Part shown: in pieces, positions 7,401 through 16,234 of the stretch
Numbering within the stretch: the first letter of the stretch is position 1
How the letters are laid out: each line of letters opens with the position of its first letter
Virus record (IMG/VR): IMGVR_UViG_3300037963_002654
Location: 1 to 21,683 of that record
DNA from: a virus
Strand: one strand, 5' to 3'
DNA length: 21,683 nt
Notes under the pieces: model-generated
What the model saw: the letters and a program-made list of their open reading frames with translations, nothing else
Databases searched by the model: none
What the model was told of the DNA's origin: nothing
Program-made: the position numbers and the translations under genes

Positions 7401-10400
7401 CACAGAGTTGTCTATAGGGGTTAGCATTATAGCTCCTGGCGTCTTTTCAACCATAGAGGTGTTATATAAAACAGAAGCCATATTACCACTTGAACTTGGT
7501 AAATTTACTTTTACTACAGAATTGTAAGGAAGACTTTGGTTTGTCATCACTATAGTTTTGCCGTCTTTTTGCACACTCATGTTTTGTCTAATTCCAGCAA
7601 GCCTAATGTTTTCTGTTGCATCAAAAATATATTCTTTATTATTTATTAAAGCATCATTAGCTAATTGCTCTACAGAAACTTTAGATAAAGCTCCAGAATC
7701 TAAATCTGACTTAGAATTTAATACGTTTTGTCTTGTTGCTTTTGTAACAGCTTTTCTCATATCACCATGTAAGTATGGTCTTAGTGTAGCTGGACCAGAA
7801 TGATTGTTCTTTATTAAATCATATAGATATAAAAACTCTTGAACATCTTTGGGTAGCTTATTAAACTCAGCAGCTATATCTTGTGGCCTCATTGTTTTTA
7901 GAAGCTCTGCATTAGGAGAAACAACATATTCTGTTCCTGTTTTGTGTGAAACATTTTCTAGCACAGGTTGTCCGTCTTTTATTTTAATAGCAGAAACATC
8001 TCCCTCACCTTTATATGTAAAGTATCCTTGTGGATTAGCTACTTTTTTAATATGTAAAAACTTAATAAACTCATATCCACTTTCATTTCTTAAAGAATAA
8101 ATGTGTTCTAACACCCTGTTCATTGTGTAAACCAATGGCATTGAATTGTCGTGAACATCAGTCTTTTTTGATTCCTCTTTTACTTGTGCTTCATTTTTAG
8201 CATCTACAACTTGTGTGTTTAAAATATTACTTAACATCTGTGATGGGTTAATATTTTTATATGCATCAGATTGCATAAGTCTAGATGTCCTTACTCTGCT
8301 TTCTATACTTTTAAGACCTTCTACCATTTTCTTTAAAGGAACGCCTTTTAGAAGCTTAGAATTATATATAGAATTAAGTGGGAATATTTTATTAATTACT
8401 TGATAATAACTACCTGTGTATGCAGGGTCTATTTTTCTTTGGTTGTCTACTGCTTTTAGTAGTGTTTCAAAGTTTCTTTGTAACATTGGGTTTGTAAATG
8501 TTACATTGTTTTTAATAAAGTTTACATCTCCTGTGTAAAGTTTTTCTTTTAATGTTTTTAAATCTGACTCTGTAGATATAATTTCACTTACATTTACACC
8601 ATCTTCTCCTATTTTTTCTAATGAAGCTACCCTATCACCCTGAGGCTTATCTCTCATTTTTCTAGCTCCTGTAGCCAAAGTAATAAGGCTGTCAATCATT
8701 TCCACACCTTCTACTGCTGTTTCTTTAAGATTAGTATCTAAACTAGCCAACTCTCTTATAGCGTCTAAACTTTGCTTAGATGCAAAATCATTTGTTTTTA
8801 ATATTAAACGAGCAGCATCTACCTCATTGTTTATACTTGTTAAGTTTCTGTTAATAAAATCTTTATAGCTTGCATTTTCTCCTAAATCATCTCTTAAATT
8901 ATCTATTACAGTTTCTCTTGCTATAGCAGTAATGCTTGAACCAGATAGTTGAGCTTGTTTTACTAAAGCTTTTACAGATGGATTATTAATAGTCTTTATA
9001 ACATCTGTTAAAGAAACGTTTCTTGATATCAGCTCTGAAGCTAAACCAAATGTATGCTCGTTTAAATTAAGCATAGTAGCATAGCCTTTATTAGCGTTGT
9101 CTAAGAACATGTTTAAAACATACGCTAGATTAAGCCAAGCGTTACCAGAGTCTTTATAAGAACGGCCAACCTTTTTGCCAAACAAAGTTAAATTAAGTTC
9201 ATGTCCCGCCGCGTTACCTGCGCTAAGTATTTTGTGACCATTATTATATGTAGCAGAAACACCTATCATAGCACCACTACCTATATTAGATATAAACGTA
9301 TCTCTATTGCCTAAAAGAGACAAATCATTCAAAGAAGACTCTTTAATATTTAGATTTTTTATTACGGTTTCTAACTCATTAATACCTGCCTCTGTGTATT
9401 TTTTGTTTCTACCATCTTTTAAAAACTTTGTCATATTTTCAAAAGCATCATTCCAAAGCTGTTTTTCCGCACTTACCTTACCAGTTCTGTCTTTAGGGTG
9501 TCTACCTATAATATGTAGCGCATCACCATCTAAGTCAGAACCTAGTATATCAGATGTAACAGAAGATATAGCAGCCATAGTTCCCATACCTCTAGTTATT
9601 TGTTGCACTGTACAAACAACTCCATCACCTAGTTTAGATGTTGGTATTCTTTGCACAATTACCTCGTCATTAACCTTAAGCTTTAATCTTCTTGCTGTAG
9701 AAGCATCTAATACTATGTCTGCGTTTTGTTCTACATCACCTGTTTCTTCATTTCTTTTATAATGGTTTAATCCATCTACACTTCTTCCTTCTATTCTTAT
9801 ACCATAATCTGTAGATTGTACGCCTAATCCACCTGGACCTCTAGTTTTTATAGCCTCTCTTATAATATTGCTTTTAACTATATTTCTAAGAGCGCCAAGA
9901 GTTCCGCTGTCTAAACTACCGCTTTTAAGTAAATCAATAACAGAAGAACCATAAGTATCTATATCAGCTTTATCAAATACATTTTCTAATATACTAGTTA
10001 AGCTTTCATCATTAAGATGTCTTCTAGTAGAGCCAAACTTAGAAAAAACAGCTTTTGTTTTTTTCTCATATGCAGAAATCAAAGATTCCATTATGTTATT
10101 AGCTTGGTCTATTAGTTCAGGGTTAGAGTAAAACATAAAGTTTAACTGTTTAGACACAGAAGCATCATCTGCTCTTTTATCTAATTCAGTTTGTATACCT
10201 AAATTGCTACCATCTAAACCGTATTGTAAATTGCCATTGGTATCTTCAAAAGCAAATAACTCATCTTGAAACTCATTAAATGTATCATTGTCCATCATGC
10301 TTTGCAACTCCTCTACACTTTTAAGCTTACTGTCTATTCCTGTTTCCTTAGAACCAAGAACTTTATTAGCAGACCTAAACACAATCATAGGTAGAGTTTT

Positions 10401-13400
10401 TTTAGCACTACCTTGTGTAGCAACTTCTCTTACTCTTAATGCGTCCCTAAGTGTTGCAAACTTTGGGTTGTCTTCAACAAACTTATCCGTTAAAACAAAT
10501 GTGTTAGTCTTTAAATAAAAAGGATGTCTTGACCCCACTTGACTTTCAAATGTAGTGTTGTCTAAGTTTTGACCATAGTATACAAACTTAAAGTGCTTAC
10601 CTACATTTCTAGCTTCACCATACTTTTCTCTTATCATCTCTGCATTTTCTGGTAAAATAAATGAAGCAGCATCAGTCATATTTATTTTTACATCTTTTCC
10701 GTCTACCTTAATTGTTTGTTCTACATCTTTTAACATTATAGGCTCAAGTCTTACATCACTGCCTATACCTACAGACATAGCTACAGAACCAGCAGCTCTT
10801 TTAATGTAGTCAGAAAACCCTGGCTTATAATATTTTTTTGGCCCTATAAATAAGTCTTTGGCATAGTATTTGTTTATTGCATAGTTTAGAGCTATTTGTT
10901 CTATTTGAGGACCAGATAAATTTTCAAGCTCTTTATACTTTCCAGCAAGCTCACGAGTAATTAAATTAATTGCGTCTTTAGCAAACTTATTAGCATCGCC
11001 TTTAAATAGTTTTTTGGCCACTCTTTGTGCTTGTGTAAGATTATATAGCGGTGCATTGTTTAAATGTAAATCAATACTCTTATCACTAAAAATAGATATA
11101 GATTGACTATATGTTTGTTTACCACCCTTTATAGCAGAAAGTATTTCTCCTATTTGTAAGGCTGCCATTTCATTTGCAGTGGCACCATTGCTATCAAAAC
11201 CTTTTCTTACGCCATCAATATATATATTCCCACCAATAACTTGTCTTATATCTGGTTTAGTTCCATTCATTAACAATCTTTTAATAATATGATTATCTGG
11301 GAATAAAGCTTTTAGTCTTTCCTTTCCTCCAGGCGTATCATATAGATTGTCTATCTGTTTAATCAATGTGTCTATCTGATGTGTTTTAGATATATTAGCT
11401 GTCATTTCTCCTCCTGGCATTTTTACCATAGAATCAAATTGACCAAAAGCTAAAGCTTGTGTTACACTTTTTGCAACAGAGTTTAGTGTAGGCAAAAACC
11501 CTCCAATCTTTTTTACATCTATTTTATCTGCTCTTTGTGTACGTCCATCTTTAAGTGTGACTGCGCCATATCTTTGTAGTTTTGTATCTCTATCTAAGGA
11601 CTTTTGCCCCAATCCTTTTAGTTTCTTTAAACGGTTTTTATATTTATTAAAAGCACCGTCTACTCTAAACAGCGACGTTTCTTGTATAAGTTTTAATGCA
11701 TTATCTTCTACAATATTAGTAACTGCATCCGTGTCCATTAAATCAACCGCTTCTATATTTTCTTTTACTATATCGCTAGTAAGATTGTCGTATATAAAGT
11801 TTGCTACAAGTTCGCGTTTTTGTCTATTGTTGTTTGTGTTTTTCAAAGCTTGCTCTAAAGCAACTATGTCTTTTAAATAAGTATTAAATCTTACGCTATC
11901 TTTAAATTCATTTTGGAATACATTTTCTATGTCTTTTCTTCTAGATTCTTCTGATTTAGAATACGCTTCTCCCAAAACAACTTGAGCACCTTTGTGTGGA
12001 TTAAGTGAAGATTTGCCATTTTCATTCATGTAGTAAGACAACCAATTAATTCTTTTGTATCCACTTATCTCATGGTGTAGGTGTGCTAATACACGAGACA
12101 TGTTATCTCCTGTTTCCCAGTTGTTGTTTTTATATGTTTGTTCAACAAACTTTAAATAACGAACCAACACTTCCTCAGAAATCTTTCTGTCTTTTCTAAA
12201 TTGCTCAGCCCCTTTAGTGTCAAACTCTTTAATTAAAATTTGTGCGTTTTCTATAAACTGATTTTTATTAGCAACGCTATCTTTAATATGTATAGATGTC
12301 CACAAAGCTCTTCTTGCTTCTCTTTCCAAATTCTTTACACCATCTATTACGGGGGCTAGTCTAGCAAACTCTTTAGCCCATTTAGATAGTTTCTCGTTTT
12401 CTTTATTACGAGTTTCTAAATACATATCCACTACATTAAACTCTTCTCCCAGCATTTCTTCATCCACTTTTTCTGCTTCTCTAGCGCCTAGCTTTTCAAA
12501 CACTATCTCATTAAAATATTGTCTTCTGTTTCCTTTAGACTCATAGTTAGACATTTGGTATTGGTCTATGGCTTTATTTGCGCCACTAGCATCCCCGTTA
12601 TATAAAGCATCCATTCTTTCGTCAATATTTTTCATATTGTCTTTTACCCACTGTATATATCTTTTTTTAGTTGCAGCAAGCGGTTTACCATGTAGCTCTA
12701 TTTCAGAATCTATTTCTTGTTGAAAACCCTCTTCTCTCCATAAACTACCTAGCTCTTGTTTAACTATACTAGCCACACCGTTATCATAATTCATAAATTG
12801 TTCTTCACCTATGTGAGCCATCTTTCCATCTAACCCTTCTCTATCTCTTCTAAACTCAAACTTTCCATCCTTACCTTCTAACTGAGCATTGTAATCATTT
12901 AAAACATCTTGAAGTATTTGCTTATTGTTAACAAGTTGTTCATTACCAGTTTCTTTTAATATTTTTTCAGAGTCTTCTTTTGTTAATCTACCTTTAGCTT
13001 TTCTCCAAAACTTTTTAAGATTGTTTTTTACTCTAGTAGATTTAGATGTATCTATTAAAGAGTTCAAGTCCTGGTCTGTTTTAGATTTAGCTATTAAAGC
13101 AACTACAGACTCTTCTAGTATAACTCTTTGTTCTGCATCAGGCAAGACCTCTAATCCTTTCTTTTCTGCTTCTTTAATTACATAGTCAATGTAATCACTT
13201 TTAGTTTTATTAGGGTTCTTTTTTAAATATGCTTTATCTGTTAATATGTTGTCGCTTTCAAAGACTATATCTCCAAGATTTTTACCACCCTTAAACATTA
13301 TCTTATGTCTATATAATTCTTTTGCCTGTTTAAATACAGGTTGATTAAGAACTATTTTTTTCAATGCTTTTACAGAAGGGCTATCCCAAAACTCCATCAA

Positions 13401-16229
13401 ATACACGTGAGCTAATTCATGAAAGTAAGTTTCTTGTGTAGCCTTATCTGCATTAAGATAAATAGATAATCCTTGTGACAATCCCCAATACCTCATTCCA
13501 TTTTTAGTTTTAGCAAAGTGACTATACACCATAAGGTTTATACCCTTCTTTTTTAATCTTTCTCTAAAGATTGCTTCTATACCATAGTTACGCTTGGTGT
13601 TAATAACTTCGCCATTAACTTTTAATTGATATGTGTCTTCTGTAGTTTTAGACTCTTGCTTAGAGTCTTCATTTAAAGAGTGCATTTTATCCTGCCTTCT
13701 TTTTTTAGTAGCTTCTTTCTTTTGTTTCCAATTAGACTTACGTTTCTTTTTCTTTTGTTCTCTTTGCTGTATAGTTTTTAACTCTTTCTTTCTTTTTTTA
13801 TTAGCTTTGTTTTCTTCTTTTTGAGCTTGTTTTAAAGCTGTTAATTCAGACTGCACTTCAGGTAACTCTACTTCACTTTCTTCTATTTGCTTTTCTAATT
13901 CTTTTATTTTTTGTTTTCTATTTTTAGTGTCAAGTTTTCTTGATTCAACAAGTCTTTCTTCATTTCTTGCATCCTCCATGTCTTGTTCCTCAAGTTGAGC
14001 ACTTAAATCATCTTGTTGTTTGTCATCTTTCTTTTGTTGATTCTTTGCGTCAATAGCATCTGACTGCTCTTGTAAATCATTCAAAGCGTCTTTCCTAACT
14101 TGTTTTATTCCTTCTTGATAACTTTCTATAGTTGCGCTTGTTGCCTCTTGTGCTGTTTGTTGTTCAGCTTTTATCTTTTCTATCTCTACCTTCTTATCTG
14201 CTTCCTTTCTAGTGTTATCATTTTTTACGGCTTCTATTTGTGATTCAAAAGTTTGATTAACTTCTGTGGCTACCTTTTTTTCCATAGCTATATTATAAGC
14301 AAGCCTAGCAACTTCTTTTCTATATTTAGTAGGCATACCTTTTAAATTAGCATTTTGAAATGACTCATAAGACTCAGCCATATCGTCCATTAGCTTAATG
14401 GCTGCATCTCCCTCTTGTCTTGTAAGTTTTTCTTTTTGTACTAAATGTTCTATTCTTTCTTTGCCAAGCTGAACATCTCCGTTTACAACTGAACCAAGTA
14501 TGGCGTTTTCAATAACCTTGTGTTTTTTATTAATAGTTATTTCTTCTTGTGAATACGGACCTTCTCCTGTTTTTTCTTGATTCTTTAATTTTTCTAATGC
14601 CTCTACAAAAAACAATCCAGAACCCCCCTCGTCAAATCCAGAAGCTTCTATTTTTTCATCTATAATGTTTGCTGTAACGGCTGCGTCACTAACAACACTT
14701 TTTACCACACCAAAAGAACCCATACCAAAACCCATACCAAAAGATACAAGTCTAGTTTCTGCGTGCTTGGGGTCGTGGTAATAATCCCAATAGCCTTGTG
14801 GTTCCTCTCCCTTCATTAAGGCAAGATTACTTTGAACTCTCCAGTCTTGATATATTTCTTGAAACTCTTCCATTTTACCAGAAGCAACAGCTTGACCACT
14901 ACCCACCATAAAACTTGCCAAAGAGTTTTTAAACGTCACCCCTGTTCCCAACTTCATTTTAGAAGCCTTTCTCATTCCCGCAGGTATCATTCCTAATCCC
15001 TTATCAAAAATTGAGTATTGAATGGCATCAATCATCATATATTTTGCGTTGTCCCTCATAACTTGTAAGCCAACAATAGCAGCTTGGTCTGAAGTTAACC
15101 CCTGTTCTAAAGCTTGCTTGTGAGCGTCTCCTGCAAGAACTGCCCCTTCTGATAGGTTTGCCCCTAAACCTTGTCCAAAAAACCTAGCAGCCTTTTGTCC
15201 AGTAAACTTAGAACCTAAAACTTTTTTACCTACTGCTAAAGCTCCTTTTGCTAAATGCGTTTTCCCTATTACTGAGCCAACTCTAGTAGTAGTGGCCGCT
15301 GCTGCTGCTGCGCCCCCCAGTCCACCTGTAAGAGCAAACATTGCCATGTTGGGAATTTGTTTTGCCACCTTAGTAAGCCAAAAATCTGCAACTAATAATT
15401 GTGAGTAGTCTACTTTAGGGTTACCTTCTTCATCAAATTTAACAAAATTACCTCCATGTTCATCTTTAAATTGTTCTTCTATATCATCATCTACTGTTTC
15501 TAACGCATTCCCTACGCTTCGTAAAACATCTGTAAAAGAAGAAAGCATATCTATTCCTGTAAAATACTCAAACGCATTAGCTGCAATCATAGCTGGATTA
15601 GCTCCTGAAGCAAAGTCCTCTCCTCTTTGATAAGGAGTGCCATCAGGATTAGCTTCGTCATAAATACTTCTACCTTGGTCTTCAACCCCTGTAGCCATAT
15701 GACCCACACTATCTATCCAATCAACAACATCTGCAGTAGCAGTAAACAGTTGAGAACCAACTCCAGCAACAATACTTCTTGTTAGCTTTCCTACAGCAGA
15801 ATAGTTTTTGTCAGATGAAAAATCTGAGTTTGCTGCAGCTAATTTAGTTGCTTGCGAATGATAATCGCCCACTCCTAATAAATCAAAGTTATTACCAACA
15901 TTACCCTGCATTATTGCAGCTTGCATAGCAGCTTCTCCACTGTCGTATCCCACTGGAGACTCATACCCCTCCATAATATCTATTGGGTCAAATGTGTCTT
16001 GTTCTATAAAGCCATACTTACCGTCTTCTGGTTTAACTTGTGATTCTGGTTGTGTAGGTGTTACGGGCATTCTTGTAGAAGATGCCGTTGTAGAAGCAGG
16101 AGCTTTAAAGATTTTTTCGTAAGATGGGGACATGTCATTAATTGCCTGAGCAGGCGTTTTCCCTTTGTCGTATTCTGCAACGCCCTCTTTTGAAGGTATT
16201 GCTCCTTTAAAAAAATTAATATCTGCCAT
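4458..16229 (-). CDS. Giant 3923-aa multidomain phage protein with RNAP-like DxDGD loop and HExxH motif
   Basis: One uninterrupted frame encodes 3923 residues. Visible parts in order: an Ala/Gly-rich hydrophobic region around residues 290-540; a charged coiled coil at about 650-865 ending in a very basic stretch (about 809-847); HELAH at 937-941 with Glu pairs at 1039-1040, as in zinc metallopeptidases; and QRIPT (Arg 2194) followed 38 residues later by DLDGD (Asp 2232, 2234, 2236). That last layout resembles the R-x-P-T to NADFDGD segment of the RNA polymerase beta-prime double-psi barrel, and the DxDGD loop of crAss-like phage and QDE-1-type polymerases. NNGHK (about 2330) and DNANKGY (from 2377) follow. 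Near the C-terminus are hydrophobic segments (about 3550-3580, 3634-3650, 3809-3824) and an acidic DGDDDNDG loop at 3825. The gene follows the 611-aa gene by five bases. It may be a large polyvalent or virion RNA polymerase protein that is ejected into the host. Polymerase activity is inferred, not shown. Confidence 0.8.
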   Translation of the reverse strand: MADINFFKGAIPSKEGVAEYDKGKTPAQAINDMSPSYEKIFKAPASTTASSTRMPVTPTQPESQVKPEDGKYGFIEQDTFDPIDIMEGYESPVGYDSGEAAMQAAIMQGNVGNNFDLLGVGDYHSQATKLAAANSDFSSDKNYSAVGKLTRSIVAGVGSQLFTATADVVDWIDSVGHMATGVEDQGRSIYDEANPDGTPYQRGEDFASGANPAMIAANAFEYFTGIDMLSSFTDVLRSVGNALETVDDDIEEQFKDEHGGNFVKFDEEGNPKVDYSQLLVADFWLTKVAKQIPNMAMFALTGGLGGAAAAAATTTRVGSVIGKTHLAKGALAVGKKVLGSKFTGQKAARFFGQGLGANLSEGAVLAGDAHKQALEQGLTSDQAAIVGLQVMRDNAKYMMIDAIQYSIFDKGLGMIPAGMRKASKMKLGTGVTFKNSLASFMVGSGQAVASGKMEEFQEIYQDWRVQSNLALMKGEEPQGYWDYYHDPKHAETRLVSFGMGFGMGSFGVVKSVVSDAAVTANIIDEKIEASGFDEGGSGLFFVEALEKLKNQEKTGEGPYSQEEITINKKHKVIENAILGSVVNGDVQLGKERIEHLVQKEKLTRQEGDAAIKLMDDMAESYESFQNANLKGMPTKYRKEVARLAYNIAMEKKVATEVNQTFESQIEAVKNDNTRKEADKKVEIEKIKAEQQTAQEATSATIESYQEGIKQVRKDALNDLQEQSDAIDAKNQQKKDDKQQDDLSAQLEEQDMEDARNEERLVESRKLDTKNRKQKIKELEKQIEESEVELPEVQSELTALKQAQKEENKANKKRKKELKTIQQREQKKKKRKSNWKQKKEATKKRRQDKMHSLNEDSKQESKTTEDTYQLKVNGEVINTKRNYGIEAIFRERLKKKGINLMVYSHFAKTKNGMRYWGLSQGLSIYLNADKATQETYFHELAHVYLMEFWDSPSVKALKKIVLNQPVFKQAKELYRHKIMFKGGKNLGDIVFESDNILTDKAYLKKNPNKTKSDYIDYVIKEAEKKGLEVLPDAEQRVILEESVVALIAKSKTDQDLNSLIDTSKSTRVKNNLKKFWRKAKGRLTKEDSEKILKETGNEQLVNNKQILQDVLNDYNAQLEGKDGKFEFRRDREGLDGKMAHIGEEQFMNYDNGVASIVKQELGSLWREEGFQQEIDSEIELHGKPLAATKKRYIQWVKDNMKNIDERMDALYNGDASGANKAIDQYQMSNYESKGNRRQYFNEIVFEKLGAREAEKVDEEMLGEEFNVVDMYLETRNKENEKLSKWAKEFARLAPVIDGVKNLEREARRALWTSIHIKDSVANKNQFIENAQILIKEFDTKGAEQFRKDRKISEEVLVRYLKFVEQTYKNNNWETGDNMSRVLAHLHHEISGYKRINWLSYYMNENGKSSLNPHKGAQVVLGEAYSKSEESRRKDIENVFQNEFKDSVRFNTYLKDIVALEQALKNTNNNRQKRELVANFIYDNLTSDIVKENIEAVDLMDTDAVTNIVEDNALKLIQETSLFRVDGAFNKYKNRLKKLKGLGQKSLDRDTKLQRYGAVTLKDGRTQRADKIDVKKIGGFLPTLNSVAKSVTQALAFGQFDSMVKMPGGEMTANISKTHQIDTLIKQIDNLYDTPGGKERLKALFPDNHIIKRLLMNGTKPDIRQVIGGNIYIDGVRKGFDSNGATANEMAALQIGEILSAIKGGKQTYSQSISIFSDKSIDLHLNNAPLYNLTQAQRVAKKLFKGDANKFAKDAINLITRELAGKYKELENLSGPQIEQIALNYAINKYYAKDLFIGPKKYYKPGFSDYIKRAAGSVAMSVGIGSDVRLEPIMLKDVEQTIKVDGKDVKINMTDAASFILPENAEMIREKYGEARNVGKHFKFVYYGQNLDNTTFESQVGSRHPFYLKTNTFVLTDKFVEDNPKFATLRDALRVREVATQGSAKKTLPMIVFRSANKVLGSKETGIDSKLKSVEELQSMMDNDTFNEFQDELFAFEDTNGNLQYGLDGSNLGIQTELDKRADDASVSKQLNFMFYSNPELIDQANNIMESLISAYEKKTKAVFSKFGSTRRHLNDESLTSILENVFDKADIDTYGSSVIDLLKSGSLDSGTLGALRNIVKSNIIREAIKTRGPGGLGVQSTDYGIRIEGRSVDGLNHYKRNEETGDVEQNADIVLDASTARRLKLKVNDEVIVQRIPTSKLGDGVVCTVQQITRGMGTMAAISSVTSDILGSDLDGDALHIIGRHPKDRTGKVSAEKQLWNDAFENMTKFLKDGRNKKYTEAGINELETVIKNLNIKESSLNDLSLLGNRDTFISNIGSGAMIGVSATYNNGHKILSAGNAAGHELNLTLFGKKVGRSYKDSGNAWLNLAYVLNMFLDNANKGYATMLNLNEHTFGLASELISRNVSLTDVIKTINNPSVKALVKQAQLSGSSITAIARETVIDNLRDDLGENASYKDFINRNLTSINNEVDAARLILKTNDFASKQSLDAIRELASLDTNLKETAVEGVEMIDSLITLATGARKMRDKPQGDRVASLEKIGEDGVNVSEIISTESDLKTLKEKLYTGDVNFIKNNVTFTNPMLQRNFETLLKAVDNQRKIDPAYTGSYYQVINKIFPLNSIYNSKLLKGVPLKKMVEGLKSIESRVRTSRLMQSDAYKNINPSQMLSNILNTQVVDAKNEAQVKEESKKTDVHDNSMPLVYTMNRVLEHIYSLRNESGYEFIKFLHIKKVANPQGYFTYKGEGDVSAIKIKDGQPVLENVSHKTGTEYVVSPNAELLKTMRPQDIAAEFNKLPKDVQEFLYLYDLIKNNHSGPATLRPYLHGDMRKAVTKATRQNVLNSKSDLDSGALSKVSVEQLANDALINNKEYIFDATENIRLAGIRQNMSVQKDGKTIVMTNQSLPYNSVVKVNLPSSSGNMASVLYNTSMVEKTPGAIMLTPIDNSVLRDKTIPSNEAPVRDSRTKGKMFMLEDTSMQETEMNKVLGKTKDGREIVDTDGRFGSTEMYQLVEEEDQFNSNMQKLAFGDYVRTKYNGADHNKLSDKDRVKVKEEYKKYEDDWYDVRRLENMYLKPDKMGGVEIEKGKYKVSDIYKIIKNKIYPLDEVARRKLYNNLVKVLAVKVSVLSIDEIVKSNPGLTVEEIEKIKQDRKKIKSGYKGFKDITYANLWLSPDVSTQERQEIAGMLRKIEEAETLYRRDLAKIQNKTEQAFDGLLKEKFGGKIIPWWITKFAYQAIPYVRHFKIMNKHIFGNLMSEVETDKDGVYYRVLKMKDFLNEDGTVSQSKMDNAELSQAEQDYYRMYVDTTGMFADHMYNKTGTDGQRVLKEKRDRMYIPNRAGGYLETMLARNMTATFIGFNYDSTLRGINVNGTNPLSGQNETKPLGQFINDYMIAQKGKGLSMSDYRMKNEIKALQRKAQGHLKTGIDAKGKTAFKVENVENLSTGENINRYLAGRSSNSEFLASYDIHTNLNKYIEKNLFAHGLDSKYGNAKGYSFKGAMELLPLIDGVIAYSSFKNNPLAKRWVKELYKDTWLFQKGKRSLVAKEGEGKSYADMAAEMLMKWTMFVGLALKPAVAVSNIAIGKINEYRRAGFTTMKIGEGRFWGEMKRSKGTRNNKVWGITNYYGLLADSSAQTTEGLFTGPIGNFLFFFMTGSEDYIQRTAFISQLTQKQWESFTMENGEIKVIEGREADFASIEKDAQQMKDNVYSVQGRGYTATDQRLMQNYFIINGLLQFKRWFPTFVMDRLGGERVDRFGKKQIGSLRMTGTFLNEMWQDGDFDLREIMRALNYEGKRFENLPEYQQEALKRAVRGGKATLIILAFMVLSGGFDGDDDNDGFMLMKAKQLLGDLFLLGNPKRLHYMAAPPMLATGKNVTDTVQNFFSNSKYQRDTTYFEKGQPKYKGNFIKLMPQFIKDLVKRKETSTTMAK

Positions 16230-16234
16230 GCTTA

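Noticed and set aside
9307-9762. Plus-strand open frame of 151 codons
   Set aside because: It lies fully opposite the polymerase-like region of the giant gene, is Ser/Leu/Phe-rich as expected from a complementary AT-rich coding strand, and shows no motif.
15294-15312. GCT-type trinucleotide run as a phase-variable repeat
   Set aside because: It encodes an Ala run and contains mixed Ala codons. Changes by whole triplets would keep the frame, so no switch is expected.
4458-16229. N4-type (T7-like) giant virion RNA polymerase
   Set aside because: The similar size is suggestive, but I see no T7-family palm and fingers motifs. The DxDGD loop points to the double-psi-barrel class instead.
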